Assembly (NCBI RefSeq): GCF_001984195.1
Contig: NZ_MTQN01000011.1
Location: 372,001 to 436,000 of the forward strand
Origin: Kribbella sp. ALI-6-A
GTDB lineage: Bacteria > Actinomycetota > Actinomycetes > Propionibacteriales > Kribbellaceae
Direction of reading: 5' to 3'
Length of the DNA: 64,000 nt
The first letter of the stretch is position 1. Each line of letters begins with the position of its first letter. The notes under the pieces were generated by a model that did no database searches, was not told the origin of the DNA, and was given only the letters and a program-made list of their open reading frames with translations. The position numbers and the translations under genes are program-made. Of the stretch, positions 50,082 to 59,156 are shown piece after piece.

Positions 50082-51674
50082 ATGAACAGATCCGCCCTTC
50101 TCGCCGCTGCCACCGCAGTCGCGACCGCCACCGCCCTCGGTCTCGGCACCGGAACCGCCACCGGCGCCCCGCAGGCGGAACCCGCGCCGTCCCCGGCCAC
50201 CGCGGTCGCCCGGGCCAAGGCCGCGATCGGCCAGCACCTCGGCCCCCTGCGCGCGACCGGCGCCGACACCTTCGCCGTCCGCCACGTGATCGTCGACCCC
50301 GACGGCACCAGCCACGTCCGGATGGACCGCAGCGTCGGCGGCCTCGAGGTGCTCGGCGGCGACGTCGTCGTGCACCAGGCCAAGGACGGCGCCTGGAAGG
50401 ACGTCAGCCTGACCCTGACCCAGCCGGCCACCGTCCCCCGTACGCCGAAGATCTCCGTCGCCGGTGCCACCGCCAAGGCACTCGCGGGCGGCGGCAAGCT
50501 CGAAGGCAAGCCGGCGCTGGTGATCGAGGCCCGCAAGGGTGCGCCCCGCCTGGCGTACCAGGTCACCACCGCCGGCACCCAGGCCGACGGGACCCCGAGC
50601 CACCTGACCACGACCGTCGACGCGCTCACCGGCGCCAAGCTGGTCACCGAGCAGCACATCCACACCGCCGGCGGCGACGGCAAGAGCCTGTACAGCGGGA
50701 CAGTGCCGCTCGACACCACGCCGGCCACCGGCGGCTTCACGCTGACCGACCCGGCCCGCGGCAACGGCTACACCGCCGACGCGAACAACAAGACCGACTC
50801 GATCCTGTGCCAGGTGTTCGGCTTCGGCTGCCCGACGCCGACCCGGTTCACCGACGCGGACAACCGCTGGGGCACCGGCCTGAACACCGACCGCGCCTCG
50901 GCCGCCGTCGACGCCCATTACGGCGCCGCGAAGACGTTCGACTACTTCAAGCTGCTGCACGGCCGCAACGGCATCTTCAACGACGGCAAGGGCGTGCCGA
51001 GCCGGGTGCACTACGGCACCAACTACGTGAACGCCTTCTGGGACGGCAAGCAGATGACCTACGGCGACGGCGACGGCGTGGTGGCCGGACCGCTGGTGTC
51101 GATCGACGTGGCCGGGCACGAGATGTCGCACGGCGTCACCACCGCGACCGCGAACCTGACCTACTCCGGCGAGTCCGGCGGCCTGAACGAGGCCACCAGC
51201 GACATCTTCGGCACGCTGGTCGAGTTCTCCGCCGGCAACAGCTTCGACCCCGGCGACTACTACATCGGCGAGGAGATCATGAAGGACCGCCCGGCCCTGC
51301 GGTTCATGGACAAGCCGAGCCGGGACGGCCAGTCCAAGGACTGCTGGTACGCCGGCATCGGCAACCTCGACGTGCACTACTCCTCCGGCGTCGCGAACCA
51401 CTTCGCGTACCTGCTGGCCGAGGGCAGCGGCCCGAAGGAGTTCGGCGGTCTGCCGCACGACTCGACCACCTGCAACGGCACCTCGGTGACCGGCATCGGC
51501 CAGGAGAAGCTCGGCAAGATCTGGTACCGGGCGCTGACGACATACATGACCACGAGCACCAACTACGCCCAGGCCCGGACCGCGACGCTCAACGCGGCCA
51601 CCGACCTGTACGGCGCCGCGAGCCCGGAGCGCGCCGCCGTCGCCGCCGCCTGGTCCGCGGTGAGCGTCAACTGA
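50082..51674 (+). CDS. Secreted M4 family (thermolysin-like) metallopeptidase
   Basis: A 530-residue secreted protease precursor. The signal peptide ends near residue 28 (TGTATGAPQ). An FTP/PepSY-type propeptide runs to about residue 200. The catalytic domain has HEMSH in DVAGHEMSHGVTT near residue 346, the third zinc ligand in GGLNEATSDIFG near residue 370 and the catalytic His region DVHYSSGVANHFAY near residue 430. The length matches the family. A strong terminator at 51731-51771 ends the unit. The I36 inhibitor at 38014 could act on such enzymes. Confidence 0.95.
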   Translation: MNRSALLAAATAVATATALGLGTGTATGAPQAEPAPSPATAVARAKAAIGQHLGPLRATGADTFAVRHVIVDPDGTSHVRMDRSVGGLEVLGGDVVVHQAKDGAWKDVSLTLTQPATVPRTPKISVAGATAKALAGGGKLEGKPALVIEARKGAPRLAYQVTTAGTQADGTPSHLTTTVDALTGAKLVTEQHIHTAGGDGKSLYSGTVPLDTTPATGGFTLTDPARGNGYTADANNKTDSILCQVFGFGCPTPTRFTDADNRWGTGLNTDRASAAVDAHYGAAKTFDYFKLLHGRNGIFNDGKGVPSRVHYGTNYVNAFWDGKQMTYGDGDGVVAGPLVSIDVAGHEMSHGVTTATANLTYSGESGGLNEATSDIFGTLVEFSAGNSFDPGDYYIGEEIMKDRPALRFMDKPSRDGQSKDCWYAGIGNLDVHYSSGVANHFAYLLAEGSGPKEFGGLPHDSTTCNGTSVTGIGQEKLGKIWYRALTTYMTTSTNYAQARTATLNAATDLYGAASPERAAVAAAWSAVSVN

Positions 51675-51730
51675 TCGCCGACAGCAACTGATCCGCGACC
51701 TGGTTGTGGTCAGCTGATCGTTGGACTTGG

Positions 51731-51771
51731 TCACCGGGCCCTGTCCCACTGGGGCGGACAGGGCCCGGTGA
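51731..51771 (+). terminator. Terminator of the M4 peptidase gene
   Basis: A perfect 16-base stem, TCACCGGGCCCTGTCC and its complement, around a 9-base loop, 57 bases after the stop. There is no T-run. It insulates the next gene at 51824. Confidence 0.85.
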
Positions 51772-51823
51772 TCAAACGCTTTCACCATTGCCGCGGCCGG
51801 TGCGCGGATCTACCTTCGATTGC

Positions 51824-53581
51824 ATGGGTGGGGAACCCGGCGCGAAATCGAGCCTGCGCGAGGCGCGGCCGCTGCTGCTCGTCGTCGACCGCGATCCGTT
51901 GCGGCTGGACCGGATCGAGAACGAGCTGGAGCGCAGCTTCGGCGTCGACTTCCGGGTGCGCGGCGAGCTGACGGCCGCCGCCGCGCTGTCGTGCCTGGAA
52001 CTGGCGCACGAGCTGGAGCAACGGGTCGCCGTCGTCCTGGTCGACCACGCGTTGCCGGCCGACGAGCGGTCCGCCGTCCTGACCCGAGCGCGGGCGCTGC
52101 ACCCTGATGCGCGGCGCGCGCTGCTGATCCCGTGGGGCGCGTGGGCCGAGCGGGACACGGCCGCGGCGATTCTGGCCGCGATGTCGAAGGGCGACATCAA
52201 CTACTACGTGCTCAAGCCGTGGATCGCGCACGACGAGCTGTTCCACCGGACGGTGGCCGAGTTCGTCCAGGAGTGGTCGCGCAACGAGATCGCGAACCTG
52301 CGCGAGGTGGTGGTGATCGCCGACGACCGGTCCGCCCGCGGGCATGCGATCCGGGCGCTGCTCGGGCGCAACGGGATCCCGAGTGCCTTCCGCCCGAGCG
52401 GCAGCCCGCTCGCGGACGCCGTGCTGCGGGAGATCGGCGAGCCGGACCCGGGCGACGGCGTCCTGGTGTGGATGCCGGCCATCGGCGGCACGGTGCTGCA
52501 CGACCCGACCGACGTCGAGATCGCCGAGGCCTGGGGCGTGCCGACAGGTCTGGACGACGGGCAGCGCGACTTCGACGTACTGGTGATCGGCGGCGGACCG
52601 GCCGGGCTCGCGACCGCGGTCTACGCGTCGTCCGAAGGCCTGCGCACGCTGGTCGTCGAGCGGGAGGCGATCGGCGGTCAGGCCGGGACCAGCTCGCTGA
52701 TCCGCAACTACCTCGGCTTCTCCCGTGGGATCAGCGGATCTGAGCTCGCCCAGCGCGGCTACCAGCAGGCGTGGGTGTTCGGCGCGCACTTCGCGCTGAT
52801 GCGTGAGGTCGTCCGGCTCGATGCCAAGGGCAACGGATCTCCGGCGGGCTTCACGGCCGAGGTCGACGGCGTCGGCGAGGTGTCGGCCAAGGCCGTGGTG
52901 CTGGCGACCGGGGTGTCGTACCGGCGGCTCGGCGTACCGGCTCTGGAGGCGTTGACCGGTGCGGGTGTGTACTACGGCGCCAGCGTCTCGGAAGCGCACG
53001 GGCTCACGGGCCTCGACGCCTGTGTTGTCGGCGGAGGCAACTCCGCGGGGCAGGCCGTCGTACACCTGGCGCGGTACTGCCGGCAGGTGACGTTGGTGAT
53101 TCGCGGGCCGGACCTGTCGGCGAGCATGTCGCAGTACCTGATCGACGTGATCGACGCGGCGCCGAACATCGCGGTCCGGCCGTCCAGCGAGATCGTCGAC
53201 GGTGGCGGCGACGGGCGGTTGCAACACATCACGCTGCGAGACCGGCTGACCGGCGCGCAGGACGTGGTCGGCGTCGACGGGTTGTTCGTGATGATCGGAG
53301 CCGAGCCGCGGACCGGGTGGTTGCCGGCCGAGGTCGGCCGGGACGCTCACGGGTTCGTGCAGGCCGGCGCGGACGCGGCCGCGTCGGAGCAGTGGAGGTC
53401 GGACCGGGCTCCGCAGCCCTACGAGTCGACGGTGCCCGGGCTGTTCGCGGTCGGGGACGTCCGGTGCGGCTCGGTGAAGCGGGTGGCGTCCGCCGTCGGC
53501 GAGGGATCCGTCGTCGTGTCACAGGTCCACGAGCACCTGAAAACGCTACGGATCGCGGAGCAAGCCGCCTCCGATGGTTGA
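51824..53581 (+). CDS. Fused response regulator / thioredoxin reductase-like protein
   Basis: A 585-residue fusion. Residues about 15-135 are a receiver-like domain, with the acidic pair in LLVVDRDP, the phosphoacceptor aspartate in VVLVDHALP near residue 72 and the conserved lysine in YYVLKPW near residue 130. From about residue 245 follows a two-dinucleotide flavoprotein: FAD motif VLVIGGGPAGLATAVYA and NADPH motif ACVVGGGNSAGQAVVHL near residue 400, ending FAVGDVRCGSVKRVASAVGE. The CxxC redox pair of thioredoxin reductase is absent (VYYGASVSEA in its place). It overlaps the adenylate cyclase start by 8 bases. Confidence 0.9.
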   Translation: MGGEPGAKSSLREARPLLLVVDRDPLRLDRIENELERSFGVDFRVRGELTAAAALSCLELAHELEQRVAVVLVDHALPADERSAVLTRARALHPDARRALLIPWGAWAERDTAAAILAAMSKGDINYYVLKPWIAHDELFHRTVAEFVQEWSRNEIANLREVVVIADDRSARGHAIRALLGRNGIPSAFRPSGSPLADAVLREIGEPDPGDGVLVWMPAIGGTVLHDPTDVEIAEAWGVPTGLDDGQRDFDVLVIGGGPAGLATAVYASSEGLRTLVVEREAIGGQAGTSSLIRNYLGFSRGISGSELAQRGYQQAWVFGAHFALMREVVRLDAKGNGSPAGFTAEVDGVGEVSAKAVVLATGVSYRRLGVPALEALTGAGVYYGASVSEAHGLTGLDACVVGGGNSAGQAVVHLARYCRQVTLVIRGPDLSASMSQYLIDVIDAAPNIAVRPSSEIVDGGGDGRLQHITLRDRLTGAQDVVGVDGLFVMIGAEPRTGWLPAEVGRDAHGFVQAGADAAASEQWRSDRAPQPYESTVPGLFAVGDVRCGSVKRVASAVGEGSVVVSQVHEHLKTLRIAEQAASDG

Positions 53582-54965
53582 CGCTCCCCCGGCTCGGCCG
53601 AAGTTCGTGTACTCGGCGGCGATGGTCGTGCTGACCGGCGCCGTCCTGCTGCTCCCGCTGGTCGCGCTGGCTCTGCTGCTGCGGGAGCCCGGGCTCGACG
53701 TGCACTGGGAGCACCACCCGTTGCACTTTTGGCTGGTCCTGCTGACCGCCGCGCTCAGCGCCGTACTGGCTCAGGCGATGGGATCCGCGGCACTGCGGCG
53801 TGGCGATCCGCGGGTGCTTCTGGTGTCGCTCGCGTTCCTGTCGGCGGCCGGATTCCTGGCGTTGCACGCGTTGGCCACCCCCGGCGTCCTGCTCAGTACG
53901 CCGAACGCCGGGTTCGTGCTCGCGACCCCGGTCGGGATCGCGCTCGGGTCGGTCTGCGCGGTGCTGTCGAGCTTGCCGTTCGAGGGGCAGCGGTCGGTGA
54001 AGGCTGTGCGCCGGGGCCGGCTGCTGCGGATCGCGCTCCTCGTCCTGATGGCACTGTGGGCCGTTGCCTCGATCACCCGGCTTCCGCCACTGCACGACAC
54101 CGCCGTACCGGAGGTTGCCGACGGCATCCTCACCGCGCTCGCCGTACCGACCGTCCTGCTGTACGCCGTCGCCGCCGCGCGCTACCTGCGGATGTGGTCC
54201 GCGCGTCCGTCGTTGATGCTGCTGTCGCTGGTGTCGGCGTTCGTGCTGCTGGCCGAGGCGATGGTCGCGCTGGTGTTCGCACGGAACTGGGCGCTGTCGT
54301 GGTGGGAGTGGCACCTGCTGCTGCTCGCGGCGTTCGTGCTGGTGGTCGCCGGGGTGCGGATCCAGTGGTACGAGGAACGGTTCTCCGACCTGTACGTCGC
54401 GGACACGGTCTCCGGGCGCCGGGAGTTGTCCGTGCTGTTCGCGGATCTGCAGGGGTTCACCACGTTCTCCGAGCAGCACGAACCCGGTGAGGTGACCGCG
54501 ATGCTGAACACGTACTTCGAGAACGTCGTCCCACCGGTGGTCGGGCGGCACGGCGGCGAGGTGGACCGGATCATCGGGGACGCGTTGATGGTCACGTTCA
54601 ACAAGCGCGGCGACCAGCCCGACCACGCCCGGCTGGCGGCGGCCGCCGGTCTGGCGTTGCAGGAGGCGGCCGAGGTGGTGCGGGCCGGGCATCCGGACTG
54701 GCCGCGGTTCCGCGTCGGGATCAACACCGGAATCGCGTCGGTCAGCCTGCTCGGCACGGAGGGTGGCCGGACGCACACGGTGATCGGTGACACCGTCAAC
54801 GTCGCCAGCAGGATCGAGGGCAAGGCGCCCGGCGGAGGCGTCGCGATCGGGCCGGCCACCAAGGCACTGCTGCCCGGCGCGCTGACCGAGTCGCTGGGCC
54901 CGATCAGCCTCAAGGGCAAGGCCGAACCGCTCGAAATCCATCGGCTGATCGCCCTGAACCCCTGA
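53574..54965 (+). CDS. Membrane class III adenylate/guanylate cyclase
   Basis: A 463-residue cyclase. About six or more membrane helices fill residues 15-255 (VVLTGAVLLLPLVALALLL, LLLAAFVLVVAGVRI). The catalytic domain at about 280-455 has the first metal aspartate in LFADLQGFTTFSEQ, the second in GGEVDRIIGDALMVTF, and the transition-state residues in NVASRIEGKA. All catalytic residues look intact, so it should make cAMP (or cGMP). The substrate pair K/D is not certain by eye. The start lies inside the end of the receiver/reductase gene, which indicates coupled translation and a shared pathway. Confidence 0.92.
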   Translation: MVDAPPARPKFVYSAAMVVLTGAVLLLPLVALALLLREPGLDVHWEHHPLHFWLVLLTAALSAVLAQAMGSAALRRGDPRVLLVSLAFLSAAGFLALHALATPGVLLSTPNAGFVLATPVGIALGSVCAVLSSLPFEGQRSVKAVRRGRLLRIALLVLMALWAVASITRLPPLHDTAVPEVADGILTALAVPTVLLYAVAAARYLRMWSARPSLMLLSLVSAFVLLAEAMVALVFARNWALSWWEWHLLLLAAFVLVVAGVRIQWYEERFSDLYVADTVSGRRELSVLFADLQGFTTFSEQHEPGEVTAMLNTYFENVVPPVVGRHGGEVDRIIGDALMVTFNKRGDQPDHARLAAAAGLALQEAAEVVRAGHPDWPRFRVGINTGIASVSLLGTEGGRTHTVIGDTVNVASRIEGKAPGGGVAIGPATKALLPGALTESLGPISLKGKAEPLEIHRLIALNP

Positions 54966-55059
54966 CTTCCGCGCATGATCACCCTCGCATTCGGGGCATC
55001 GTCAGGAGTTCACGTCCTGGGCCTTGGCGGGGTCGGATCCGGGTGTGAGAATCCGGCTC

Positions 55060-57453
55060 ATGTCTGCCCAGAACCGATCACGGCGCCGCCTGGGCGCCCT
55101 CGTGATCACACCCATTCTTCTCCTGCCGGGCGTCGCCGCGATCGCGGCCGCCCCGGCGCAGGCCGCCTCGTCCACCGTGGTCATCACCGAGGTGTACGGC
55201 GGTGGCGGCAACTCCGGCGCGGCCTACACGAACGACTTCGTCGAGCTGACCAACAACAGCAGCGCACCGGTCGACCTGACCGGCTGGTCGATCCAGTACG
55301 CATCGTCCGCCGGGGTCTCCTGGGCGAACAAGATCACCCTGTCCGGCACGATCGCGCCCGGTGGCGTCTACCTCGCGCAGGGCGCGTCCGGCGGCGCCAA
55401 CGGCCAGCCGATGCCCGCGCCCGACGCGACCGGCAGCGTGAACATGTCCGCCTCGGCCGGCAAGATCGCGCTGGTCACGTCGACCACCAGCCTGACCTGT
55501 ACGACGGCCTGCGCGACCGCGCCCGGAGTTGTCGACTTCGTCGGCTACGGCTCGGCCAACGACTTCGAGACCGCCGCGGCGCCCGGGTTGTCGAACACCA
55601 CGTCGGCGACTCGCAAGGACCCGACCAAGGATGCGGACAACAACGCAACCGAGTTCGAAGCGGTGAACCCGTCGCCCAAGACGCTGACCACCGCGCCGCC
55701 GGCCGAGGACCCGCTGCCGGCGAAGATCCACGACATCCAGGGCGCCGCGCACCTGTCCCCGCTGCGCGGCAAGCTCGTCGGCGACGTCACCGGAGTGGTC
55801 ACCGCGAAGAGCGGCAACGGCTTCTGGTTCCAGGACACCCAGCCGGACGCCGACCCGGCGACCAGTGAAGGCCTGTTCGTCTTCACCAGCTCGGCCCCGA
55901 CGGTCGCGGTCGGCGACGCGGTCTCGGTCCAGGGCACCGTCACCGAGTTCCGTCCGGGTGGCTCCGGCGGGTCCGACAACCTCACCACCACCGAGCTGAC
56001 CAACGCCACGGTCACCGTCGTCACCTCGGGCGCCTCGGTTCCCGCGCCGACCATCGTCGGGCCCGGCGGCCGCGTTCCGCCGTCCACGGTGATCGACGAC
56101 GACTCCGCCGGCGACGTCGAGACCACCGGCACGTTCCAGCCGGCCACCGACGGGCTCGACTTCTGGGAGTCGCTCGAAGGCATGTGGCTCGGCATCGACA
56201 AGCCGGAGGTGACCGGGCCGACGAGTTCCTTCCGCGAGCTGTCGGTGGTTCCGGCCGGATCCGGCCTGCGGACGATCCGCGGCGGGATCGTGCTGCGGGA
56301 GACCGACAGCAACCCCGAGCGGGTGCTGCTGGACGACGTACTGGCGCCGATTCCGGACGCGAAGACCGGCGACACGCTCGCCGGGACGGTGACCGGCGTT
56401 CTGGACTACGGGTTCGGCAACTTCAAGTTCCTGGTCACGCAGACGCCGACCGTTGTCGACGGCGGGTTGCAGCGTGAGAAGACCAAGCCGTCGTCCCCGC
56501 TGCAGGTCTCGGTGGCGACGTTCAACGTGGAAAACCTCGACCCGACCGACGGGACCGCCAAGTTCGACGGGCTGGCCCAGGCGGTGGTGCGCAACCTCGC
56601 CTCGCCGGACATCATCGGGCTGGAAGAAGTGCAGGACAACGACGGCGCGACGAACTCGGGCATCACCGCCGCGGACGTCACGCTGAACACGCTGGTGGCG
56701 GCGATCCAGCGGGCCGGCGGCCCGAAGTACGCCTGGCGCCAGATCGACCCGGTCGACGGCAAGGAAGGCGGTGAGCCGGGCGGCAACATCCGCGTCGCGT
56801 TCCTGTACCGCACCGACCGTCCGGTGAAGTTCGTCGAACGCGCCGGCGGCGGCTCGACCACCCCGACCACGATCACCACCGACCGGTTCGGCCGCCCGCA
56901 CCTGAGCGCGTCGCCCGGCCGCGTCGACCCGGCCAACCCGGCCTGGGAAGCGGCCCGCGTCCCGCTGGCCGGCGAGTTCACCTGGCACGGTCAGAGCCTG
57001 TTCGTGGTGGTCAACCACTTCAGCTCCAAGGGCGGCGACGACCCGCTGTGGGGCCGGATCCAGCCGCCGGTGCAGTCCTCCACGGTCAAGCGCCATCTCC
57101 AGGCGCAGTCCGTGCGCGGCTTCGTCGACCAGATCCTGGCCAAGGACCGGGGTGCGAACGTGATCGTGCTCGGCGACATCAACGACTTCGAGTTCAGCAC
57201 CACCACCGACATCCTGGTCGGCTCGGGCCGGACGTCGCTGATCTCCCTGCCGCGCACGCTGCCGGCCAACGAGCGGTACAGCTACGTGTTCGAGGGCAAC
57301 AGCCAGATCCTCGACCAGATCCTGATGTCGCGGAACCTGCAGCCGGCCTCGTCGTACGACGTGGTGCACATGAACGCCGAGTTCCCCGACCAGATCAGCG
57401 ACCACGACCCGCAGGTGGTCCGGGTGATCCCGCTGCCGTCGTGGTACCGGTGA
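55060..57453 (+). CDS. Secreted ExeM/NucH-type endonuclease with lamin-tail domain
   Basis: A 797-residue exported protein. The signal peptide ends near residue 36 (APAQAAS). A lamin-tail domain at about 38-165 has VVITEVYGGGGNSGAAYTND and VELTNNSSAPVDLTGW. An OB-fold region follows, then an endonuclease/exonuclease/phosphatase domain at about 485-790, with VATFNVENLDP, IIGLEEVQDND, VVVNHFSSKGGDD, VLGDINDFE and ISDHDPQVV. It should degrade extracellular DNA. The ATG at 55060 is used; a GTG at 55042 is possible. Confidence 0.92.
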   Translation: MSAQNRSRRRLGALVITPILLLPGVAAIAAAPAQAASSTVVITEVYGGGGNSGAAYTNDFVELTNNSSAPVDLTGWSIQYASSAGVSWANKITLSGTIAPGGVYLAQGASGGANGQPMPAPDATGSVNMSASAGKIALVTSTTSLTCTTACATAPGVVDFVGYGSANDFETAAAPGLSNTTSATRKDPTKDADNNATEFEAVNPSPKTLTTAPPAEDPLPAKIHDIQGAAHLSPLRGKLVGDVTGVVTAKSGNGFWFQDTQPDADPATSEGLFVFTSSAPTVAVGDAVSVQGTVTEFRPGGSGGSDNLTTTELTNATVTVVTSGASVPAPTIVGPGGRVPPSTVIDDDSAGDVETTGTFQPATDGLDFWESLEGMWLGIDKPEVTGPTSSFRELSVVPAGSGLRTIRGGIVLRETDSNPERVLLDDVLAPIPDAKTGDTLAGTVTGVLDYGFGNFKFLVTQTPTVVDGGLQREKTKPSSPLQVSVATFNVENLDPTDGTAKFDGLAQAVVRNLASPDIIGLEEVQDNDGATNSGITAADVTLNTLVAAIQRAGGPKYAWRQIDPVDGKEGGEPGGNIRVAFLYRTDRPVKFVERAGGGSTTPTTITTDRFGRPHLSASPGRVDPANPAWEAARVPLAGEFTWHGQSLFVVVNHFSSKGGDDPLWGRIQPPVQSSTVKRHLQAQSVRGFVDQILAKDRGANVIVLGDINDFEFSTTTDILVGSGRTSLISLPRTLPANERYSYVFEGNSQILDQILMSRNLQPASSYDVVHMNAEFPDQISDHDPQVVRVIPLPSWYR

Positions 57454-57506
57454 TTACGGGGCGCTGACGCCGGGGCCCCGGGCGGGGTTTCGCTTGTCCG
57501 GCCGCC

Positions 57507-57547
57507 GATAATGAAGAGGAGCCGGTTTCCCCGGGGAACCGGCTCCT
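57507..57547 (+). promoter_or_regulatory. Promoter -10 and leader hairpin of msrB
   Basis: GATAAT (57507-57512) is a good -10. A 31-base near-perfect palindrome starts 5 bases later: AGGAGCCGGTTTCCCC (57517-57532) and GGGGAACCGGCTCCT (57533-57547) with one bulge. It would form at or near the 5' end of the msrB mRNA, ahead of the GAGGAGG site (57555-57561). It could alternatively end the nuclease gene at 57453. Confidence 0.5.
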
Positions 57548-57571
57548 TGACCTTGAGGAGGTACGGGCACC

Positions 57572-57988
57572 GTGACCGACGGCACCAAGCAGTACGCGAT
57601 CGACAAGACCGACGAGGAGTGGCGCGCGCAACTGTCCCCCGCGGAGTACCAGGTCCTGCGCAAGGCCGGCACCGAGCGGCCGTTCACCGGCGAGTACACC
57701 GACACCAAGACCGTCGGCGTCTACAAGTGCCGGGCGTGCGACGCGGAGCTGTTCCGGAGCGAGACCAAGTTCGACTCGCACTGCGGCTGGCCGTCGTTCT
57801 TCGCACCGCTGGCCGAGGACCGGGTGGAGTACATCGAAGACCACGCGCTCGGCATGAAGCGCGTCGAGGTCCGCTGCGCGAACTGCGGCTCGCACCTCGG
57901 CCACGTCTTCGAGGGCGAGGGCTACGGCACTCCGACCGACCTGCGCTACTGCATCAACTCGATCAGCCTGACGCTGTCCGAGGCCTGA
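57572..57988 (+). CDS. msrB: Peptide-methionine (R)-S-oxide reductase
   Basis: A 138-residue MsrB, which repairs methionine-R-sulfoxide in proteins. Two zinc CxxC pairs are in YKCRACDAELF and VRCANCGSHLGH. HCGWPSFF and the catalytic cysteine in LRYCINSISL near residue 128 are present. The GTG start has GAGGAGG at 57555-57561. The gene ends before a strong bidirectional terminator. Confidence 0.96.
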   Translation: MTDGTKQYAIDKTDEEWRAQLSPAEYQVLRKAGTERPFTGEYTDTKTVGVYKCRACDAELFRSETKFDSHCGWPSFFAPLAEDRVEYIEDHALGMKRVEVRCANCGSHLGHVFEGEGYGTPTDLRYCINSISLTLSEA

Positions 57989-58000
57989 TCACCTGAACGC

Positions 58001-58037
58001 CGAAAGGCCCGGCACTCGACGAGTGCCGGGCCTTTCG
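58001..58037. terminator. Bidirectional terminator
   Basis: A perfect 18-base inverted repeat, CGAAAGGCCCGGCACTCG and its complement with one base between. GAAAGG/CCTTTCGTCT at the ends gives T-rich tails on both strands. It serves the convergent msrB and VOC genes. Confidence 0.92.
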
Positions 58038-58048
58038 TCTGTCGTATC

Positions 58049-58426
58049 TCAGATCGGAGTGGCGAGGGCCACTGGATTGCCGTCGGGGTCGAAGGCGTAG
58101 GCCTGGCGCTCGCCCCACGGCATGTTGGCCGGTTCCTGGACGATCTGGTAGCCGGCCGCGCGCAGCGTCTCGATCTGGGTCTCGACGTTGTCGACGTACA
58201 GGAACAGCTCGAAGCGCGGCGCCGTGCCGACGGTGATGCCGAGTTGCGCCTCGGGCCAGCTGGTGTGGGTCAGGCCGAGCGACGACTCGCCCCGCTCGAG
58301 GCCGACGTAGTGCGGGTCGCCCTCGAGCGGGAACTGGTACGTCTGCTCGTAGCCCAGCAGCGTGTAGAACTCGACCGAGCGCCGCATGTTGCCGACGTAC
58401 AGGACGGGGAACGCTTTGTGTTCCAT
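58049..58426 (-). CDS. VOC (glyoxalase/bleomycin resistance) family protein
   Basis: A 125-residue VOC-fold protein with two beta-alpha-beta-beta-beta modules (FPVLYVGNMRRSVEFYTLLG and ELFLYVDNVETQIETLRAAG). It ends AYAFDPDGNPVALATPI. Possible metal ligands are His4, E-in-RFELF and D/N of the last strand, so it is uncertain whether it is an enzyme. It starts 1 base before the chdC stop and is likely the last gene of the hemY-chdC operon. Confidence 0.85.
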   Translation of the reverse strand: MEHKAFPVLYVGNMRRSVEFYTLLGYEQTYQFPLEGDPHYVGLERGESSLGLTHTSWPEAQLGITVGTAPRFELFLYVDNVETQIETLRAAGYQIVQEPANMPWGERQAYAFDPDGNPVALATPI

Positions 58427-58427
58427 G

Positions 58428-59156
58428 TCAGGCGAAGTTGGCGACCAGCTCGCCGAGCTCTGTCCGCTTGCCGGTGTAGAACGGGACTTCCTCGCGCACG
58501 TGCCGCCGGGCCGTCGAGGCGCGCAGGTCGCGCATCAGGTCGACCATCCGGTACAGCTCGTCGGCCTCGAAGGCCAGCATCCACTCGTAGTCGCCGAGCG
58601 CGAACGACGCCACCGTGTTGGCCCGGACGTCGGGGTAGCCGCGGGCCATCTTGCCGTGCTCGGCGAGCATGTGCCGGCGCTCCTCGTCGGGCAGCAGGTA
58701 CCACTCGTAGGACCGGACGAACGGGTACACGCAGACGTAGGCCCGCGCCTCCTCGTCGGCCAGGAACGCCGGGATGTGGCTCTTGTTGAACTCGGCCGGC
58801 CGGTGCAGCGCGAGCTGGGACCAGACCGGCGCCAGGTGCCGCCCGAGCCGCGACCGGCGCAGCGCGTGGTAGGCCTTCTGCAGCGCGTCGGACGACGGCG
58901 CGTGCCACCAGAGCAGGAAGTCGGCGTCGGCGCGGAAGCCCTCCACGTCGTACCAGCCGCGGATCACCACGTCGTCGGCCGCCAGCTTGCCGACCAGGTC
59001 GGTCAGCTCAGCGGTCAGCTCGTCGCGGTCCGTGTCTCCCAGCGGGGTCTCCACCTTGAAGACGGACCACATCGTGTAGCGGATCACGTTGTTCAGCTCG
59101 CGGGCCTTCGACTTCGCGGGCGTGGCGCTCTCGGGTGCTGCAGGCGTGTCGGTCAC
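58428..59156 (-). CDS. chdC: Coproheme decarboxylase (HemQ)
   Basis: A 242-residue chlorite-dismutase-fold protein. It removes two propionate carboxyls of coproheme to form heme b, the last step of the coproporphyrin-dependent route. Marks are IRYTMWSVFKVE, DFLLWWHAPSSDALQKAYHA, the catalytic tyrosine region YVCVYPFVRSYEWYLLPDEE near residue 150 and GDYEWMLAFEADELYRMVDL. The GTG start overlaps the hemY stop by 4 bases (GTGA). Confidence 0.94.
   Translation of the reverse strand: MTDTPAAPESATPAKSKARELNNVIRYTMWSVFKVETPLGDTDRDELTAELTDLVGKLAADDVVIRGWYDVEGFRADADFLLWWHAPSSDALQKAYHALRRSRLGRHLAPVWSQLALHRPAEFNKSHIPAFLADEEARAYVCVYPFVRSYEWYLLPDEERRHMLAEHGKMARGYPDVRANTVASFALGDYEWMLAFEADELYRMVDLMRDLRASTARRHVREEVPFYTGKRTELGELVANFA

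Noticed and set aside
46946..50764. A 1272-codon minus-strand open frame spanning the SDR, metallopeptidase, ligD-like and M4 genes
   Set aside because: It runs antisense to, or out of frame with, four genes with clear motifs and is the usual shadow frame of very GC-rich DNA. No domain is recognisable in its translation.
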